A stretch of 64,000 nt of DNA from Fulvia fulva (taxonomy: Eukaryota; Ascomycota; Dothideomycetes; Mycosphaerellales; Mycosphaerellaceae): the NCBI RefSeq assembly GCF_020509005.1, contig NC_063018.1, positions 4,526,001-4,590,000 on the forward strand, read 5' to 3'. Both the position numbers and the translations under genes were made by a program. This document shows positions 60,201 through 64,000 of this stretch, piece by piece; the first letter of the stretch is position 1, and each line of letters opens with the position of its first letter. The notes below the pieces were generated by a model. The model had not been told where the DNA came from. It ran no database searches and saw only the letters and a list, made by a program, of their open reading frames with translations.

Positions 60201-61200
60201 GAATCGGATACCGGTTCTTGATAGTGATCGCATTCAATCCTCTGTAGTCGATACAAACACGCAGCCCACCTCCAGGCTTACGTACCACTAGCACTAGTGT
60301 AGGAGACTGGTTCGTCTTTTGCCCTGCTTTCCGCACCTTCCCTTTAGATGTTTACTCGTCTAGCCATTTCTTAACTGCCTCGTTCTCCTTCTCAGCTAGG
60401 CCGTAGGGCTTGCGGTATGGTGGCTCTTATAGACCATCAGGCTTAATGTGAATCTCATGATCTACGCCTAGTCGGTGAGGTGGGAGTCCTTCATGATCCT
60501 TAGCTAAGAAAGCGTCCGTAATATCGTGGTATATTGGCGGCAACTTCTCCTTCGGGTTGTGATTGAACTGCTTGTTCAAGAATTGGTCCAGATCATTAGC
60601 AGCCATTACACTTAGCTTAAGCTCTCCGCCGTCGCTCTCACGCCTAGTGGGCATGATGTAGAAGCACTCAGCCCTAGGCCGGTGCGCGTACATCCCCCAC
60701 GCGCGTTGAGAAACGCCCTGGCAGTCCACTTCTTCATCGTCTATGTCTTCCAGGTCATATAATGAGACATTCAGCTCTGCCCCTCCTGCTGTGAAGCTCG
60801 CTACATCTCTGATGAAGGGCTCTGGTCCGTACCGTACTAGTGCCTGCTTCTTCTTCTCGCGGTAGTTCAGGGATTGCACTATTGTCGGTGTCTTATTCTG
60901 TAGACAGTGACTAAAGCAGTAATCCGACCTGAATGCCACCTCGCCTGTCTCCTAGAAGATGTTTAGGTTGTGCGCTATAAGCCACGGCAGGCCAAAGACG
61001 ATGTCGTATTCGAGGTCGGTGACGTAGCATAACATTTGCTCGTGATAATCGCCTATGACTACGTCTACAGGGGCCGCGTGTGTAATCTGCCGCGCAGTGG
61101 CCGTTCTATCTCCCAGTGTTAGTCGTCGGCTTTGCGTCAAAGGGATCAGGGGTATTGTGTATTTGCGTGTGAATTTCTAGTCAAGAAAGAGAGAGGTGGA
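57290..61200 (-). pseudogene. Gypsy A' pol: protease, RT, RNase H, integrase, chromodomain
   Basis: Order on the minus strand. Protease-like region at 61140-60952 (P-V-D-V-V-I-G-D-Y, D-I-V-F-G-L-P-W-L). A linker ORF at 60939-60427. RT at 60336-59755: [22 protein letters not shown], and an intact Y-L-D-D-V-L-I-F-S. RNase H at about 59562-59329 ([18 protein letters not shown]). Integrase from about 58900, including I-T-S-D-R-S-K-Q-W (58260). The C-terminal ORF 57795-57394 has G-D-W-V-Y-L-S-T-K-N and Y-E-V-E-K-I-L-D, then after one stop Y-K-V-K-W-A-G-Y: a chromodomain, which in chromoviruses targets integration to heterochromatin. The breaks between ORFs are mostly TAG, as expected from CAG or TGG hit by RIP. 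Confidence 0.9.
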
Positions 61201-63560
61201 AACAGAATCTACAAGGCCTCGAGCCTTTCTCTGTTATATCATTACGGGTAACACTATGTGAGGGTACATAGCTAGCTGTTGCTTATCTAGTGCGCATGCC
61301 GATATCTTAAGCTCCTCACTATAGTCTGTTACCGTCTCTTACGTTCCGTGTCTCTCAATCTCATGCTCTTTCTGTCCTAGGAAGTTCGGGTGACCGCTGT
61401 CTACCACGCTTAGGCAGCGGTCGTGCCATTTCCCTGCCGCGGATCGGCGGCTAGGGAACTGAGGTTCGCGTTCGGATTCGGCGTAGTATTGCGTAGACGC
61501 GGTAGGCGATAGTCGCCATCGTACCTATACATTAGGCATTTAGGGTTGGTCGACACGTGAGAACCTGTACGGTAGCGGTAGCACTTACCCTACTTCTTAA
61601 GGTCTTCGCGCTACTCACGGTTGAGCGTAGGCAGGTTCTATAGATGTGTCGGCAGATCCTCCTACTTCTTAGTACTAGCGTACTGTAGTGGGCGCTGTAC
61701 TAAGGCACCTGCTACACCGGCAGCGGCACTAGTAACTACGTTGCCGTTGTTCTGGTTGTTCTGGCCGCCATTGCTGTTCGAGTTGCTATTGCCCCGGGGG
61801 CGCTCCTTCTACGGGTATAGTCGATCTGTCTCGTAGAAACTCTCGTCCAGTGCGGTGCACTCCTCGATAACGTCTTGTATGCTATCTAGGCGGCGGTCGA
61901 CTTCGCGGTCGCCGAAGGTCTTGATGAAGTACTTGCGGTTTAGTCGGTTACGGAACAGCATGAGCTCGGTCTTATCGGTCCATAACATCTAGGCGCGCAA
62001 CTTCGAGTAGCGGGCATAGAAGGCTACAAAGGTTTCGCCTTGTTCTTGCTTGTAGGTAGCAATGTCAACTATAGCCTTGGTTCCCTCATTACGTGTGCTA
62101 TATTGGCGTGTCATCTAGTCTAACAACTCTTCTCTAGTCTTGAACTCGTTGAAGGACTACTGTCTAGGCACAGGGATCCTCGGCTTGATGCTTCGCTAAG
62201 GATCACCTTGTGTCCACCTATACACGAAGCGCAGACTATCTGCCTTAGTACGGAAGGTTGCTACAGTCAGCTTTAGGAGAACACTGCTGTACTAGCTGTC
62301 GAAATTAGGGTCGTCATCGTTCTTGAAGTGCTTAGGGTCGGGCACACCCTTGCCGATCTCTATGCCGCGAGTGAGGGTGCGGTCAATGGTGAAGAGACGT
62401 TCTGGAAGGTCAACCAGTGGTGTCTAGGTGCGGGTGTTACGCATTCTCGAGTCACGACTGTTGTTAGGTCCTAGTCGCGGACGGTCGTTATCACGTCCTC
62501 GGCTATTGTCGCCACGGTCATCGTCGTCTCTATCGTTATCGTTATCACCACCACCGCTACCGCCCCCTCCACTAGCAGCTTCGCGATACCTACGTAACAG
62601 CTGCTCGAGTGAGGTCTCGCGTAGGCGGGAACGAGAGGGTCGGCGGCCTAAGCGGCCCCTGCCTCCGTTCTGTATGGTGTCTCCTGCCTCAAGCCGAGCC
62701 TTCAGGTCATCGACTTCTTGTTGTAGGGCCTGGTTCTTCGCCTTAGCATCTTGTGCCTTCTTCTTCTCCTTCTCGCAGATCTCGCTGAACTGCTTGCATA
62801 GGTTGTTGGCTTCCTTGTATTTCTTCCCTAGCTCTTACAACTTAGCTGGGTCGCAATCCTTCTTACTCTTGAGATCTGCTGCCATTTTCTGTGTGACAAG
62901 CTCTTCACTTCGCAGCATCTTGTAGATGCGGTCGTATTCGGTGTACAGCGTAGTGTACTAGGTGTTCTAGAGGTCGTTGGCTCGCTCCATTACATCGAGT
63001 TGTCTGCCCTTAGTAATTGCCGTGTTGACTGCTTGTAGCACGAAGTCGTGGGTGGTCTTCGGGTGTTGGGATGCAAGGGTCGTGAGGTTGTCTAGGGTGA
63101 CATTCTGGTATTCGGATGCGAGAATGTGTTCTACCTCGTCGAGTGATAGATACACCTCGTCTAGGTCGCCGCCTAGGTTCTCTTCGAGCTTGAACTCGAA
63201 CAGTTCTATAAAGTCAATCTCACCACCTTCTTCTCGCTCGAAGGCCTTCTAGTAAGCTTTATCAATCTCTTGTTGTAGCGCGACACCGGTGTCTACTGTG
63301 ACCCGCCGGTTGTCGTCCTGTGTCTGACTCTGAGGAAAAGAGGAGAGGTTAGGGAAAAGAGATGTGCGCTACTTGCTTTTGCCCTTAGGCTTAGGTGGCG
63401 GTGGCATGCCGCCGTTCGCTGTTTATGAAGTCATGTTGTCTAGGTTCGGGGGAGGCGTGACGGTGCCTGTATCCTGACTGTCTACGAGCGCGCGACCACC
63501 TGCTGATAGTGTCGCCGCGTTGCGTTCTCTAGGCATCTGCGCGCTGTGCGCCTTACCGTG
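61201..63560 (-). pseudogene. Gypsy A' gag, interrupted
   Basis: Reading the minus strand, the N-terminal part includes the ORF 63155-62967 (L-S-L-D-E-V-E-H-I-L) and a coiled-coil, K/E-rich segment at about 62930-62700. A Gly/Asp/Arg-rich stretch follows (62640-62440), then a capsid-like region to about 61850. Near 61590 the line C-Y-R-Y-R-T-G-S-H-V-S-T-N-P-K-C looks like a zinc knuckle whose second Cys is Tyr, a G-to-A change consistent with RIP. No full-length ORF remains. Confidence 0.75.
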
Positions 63561-63672
63561 TTCTGTGTTCTGATGCGGCTCTACGCGTTCTCGAGTTCTA
63601 CGGTTCTGTCTATTCCTATTGTTACGCGTCCCTTACCTAGATCCGCGATCTAGGTAGTAAGGTAGAACAAAC

Positions 63673-63856
63673 TATAAGGGCGCGCGTACTATAGGGTCCG
63701 AATGAGATAGTTGTTGTTCTACGAAGCTACGAAAGAGGAGCGCGAGGCGCGGCGAAGTTATAAAGCAAAGCTAAGCCGCGCTAACCCGATGCAGAAGGTC
63801 CGCGGTTCAGCCGGGCCGACGTAGCTACAGTGAGGGGTCGCGGGCTGCCCGTAACA
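63673..63856 (-). repeat. Gypsy A' right (5') LTR
   Basis: 184 bp, differing from the left LTR at only a few sites, chiefly G/A or C/T (for example CCCGTAACA against CCCGTGACA). Confidence 0.95.
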
Positions 63857-64000
63857 TTACCTCTCTCTATATATGTCCCTATTCGGGGTCTCCTACGGCT
63901 ACCTTATAGGACTTTAGGATTAGCACTTCCTACTAATAGGCTATAGCCTGCCTAATAGTAGCAAATGTATATTCTTCTACGTCGTTTAGAATCTCCTCTA

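Larger units (their letters stand above)
56635..63856 (-). mobile_element. Chromovirus-type Gypsy element A', younger copy, moderately RIP-mutated
   Basis: LTRs of 184 bp lie at 56635-56818 and 63673-63856, with a perfect target duplication TTACC (56630-56634 and 63857-63861), total 7222 bp. The complement of a polypurine tract (GTACCCCCCCTCC) follows the left LTR. It is the same family as Gypsy A (19623-33471), but it keeps many CA/TG sites and long readable stretches, so it was inserted or mutated later. Pol order is protease, RT, RNase H, integrase with a C-terminal chromodomain. It is inserted in the old Copia, between the linker and RT. Confidence 0.95.
39975..64000 (-). mobile_element. 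Old Copia element, split into at least five pieces and running off the window
   Basis: Pieces in minus-strand order: 64000-63862 (linker before RT: V-E-E-I-L-N-D-V-E, K-S-Y-K-V-A-V-G-D-P), 56634-56518 (E-L-I-A-L-V-S-N-N-T), 54649-54518 (R-L-V-I-R-G-F-L, D-F-E-E-T-F), 42301-41397 (D-I-N-N-T-F-T, Y-I-D-D-I-P-I, ends near RNase H), 41157-40733 (E-A-E-F-I-A-I-N, S-K-H-I-D-F) and the 3' LTR at 40732-39975. Each piece matches consecutive parts of the young Copia at 46793-51521, so this is an older, RIP-mutated member of the same family. Interruptions are a Gypsy (42302-54517), a Pogo (54650-56515), a Gypsy (56635-63856), a solo Copia LTR (41158-41391) and a solo LTR of another family inside its own LTR. 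The 5' end is beyond 64000. Confidence 0.88.

Noticed and set aside
16241..64000. CRISPR array or prophage-like structures
   Set aside because: No regularly spaced repeats with unique spacers, and the gene content is clearly fungal retrotransposons.
1..64000. tRNA, rRNA or other structured RNA genes
   Set aside because: No stretch with convincing tRNA boxes and cloverleaf or rRNA sequence was seen by eye. The tRNA-like match at 47011 is a primer binding site. A covariance-model scan would be needed to exclude small RNAs.

Overview
The window looks like a filamentous ascomycete genome, probably Dothideomycetes. Genes carry short GT-AG introns of about 50-60 bp. The left quarter holds single-copy fungal genes. 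The right three quarters is a retrotransposon island whose CpA/TpG sites have been converted almost wholesale to TpA, the signature of repeat-induced point mutation (RIP). The class-level placement is inference.

Bases 1-10031 are ordinary gene space: the 3' end of a biotin-protein ligase gene, a weak RS-rich ORF, two tandem paralogues with an LPAELRxxIY-type motif, a three-exon dye-decolorizing peroxidase (minus strand), a small C2H2 zinc-finger protein, an MCP1-like mitochondrial membrane protein, and a GMC oxidoreductase broken by several frameshifts.

Bases 11005-15752 are the most interesting part. A small secreted precursor with two copies of a W-L-[YC]-G-P-P-G-[TS]-P-S core lies between two DUF3328 (UstYa-type) genes, followed by a Zn2Cys6 regulator. 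This is the layout of a fungal kexin-processed RiPP (dikaritin-like) locus. Only one DUF3328 gene is fully intact. The second has lost its 5' half, the two precursor repeats are out of frame with each other, and the regulator lacks its sixth zinc cysteine. The locus therefore seems to be decaying at the edge of the transposon island.

Bases 16241-64000 contain essentially only mobile elements, nested several levels deep. From left to right: a Gypsy fragment (minus) carrying a deleted Fot1/Pogo copy; a complete RIP-ravaged chromovirus-type Gypsy (19623-33471) with two LINEs inside; a 5'-truncated Gypsy (plus, from 33472); and an old minus-strand Copia that starts at 39975 and runs off the window. 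That old Copia is split by two solo LTRs, a complete Gypsy (42302-54517), a 1.87-kb Fot1/Pogo element (54650-56515) and a younger chromovirus (56635-63856). The Gypsy at 42302-54517 itself carries a young Copia (46793-51521) of the same family as the old host Copia. Target-site duplications confirm most of these insertions and give their relative order. The young Copia has LTRs that look identical, but an internal deletion in integrase and several TAG stops, so it was probably mobilised in trans.

All coordinates and splice sites come from reading the sequence. Family names are from recognised motifs, not from a database search.
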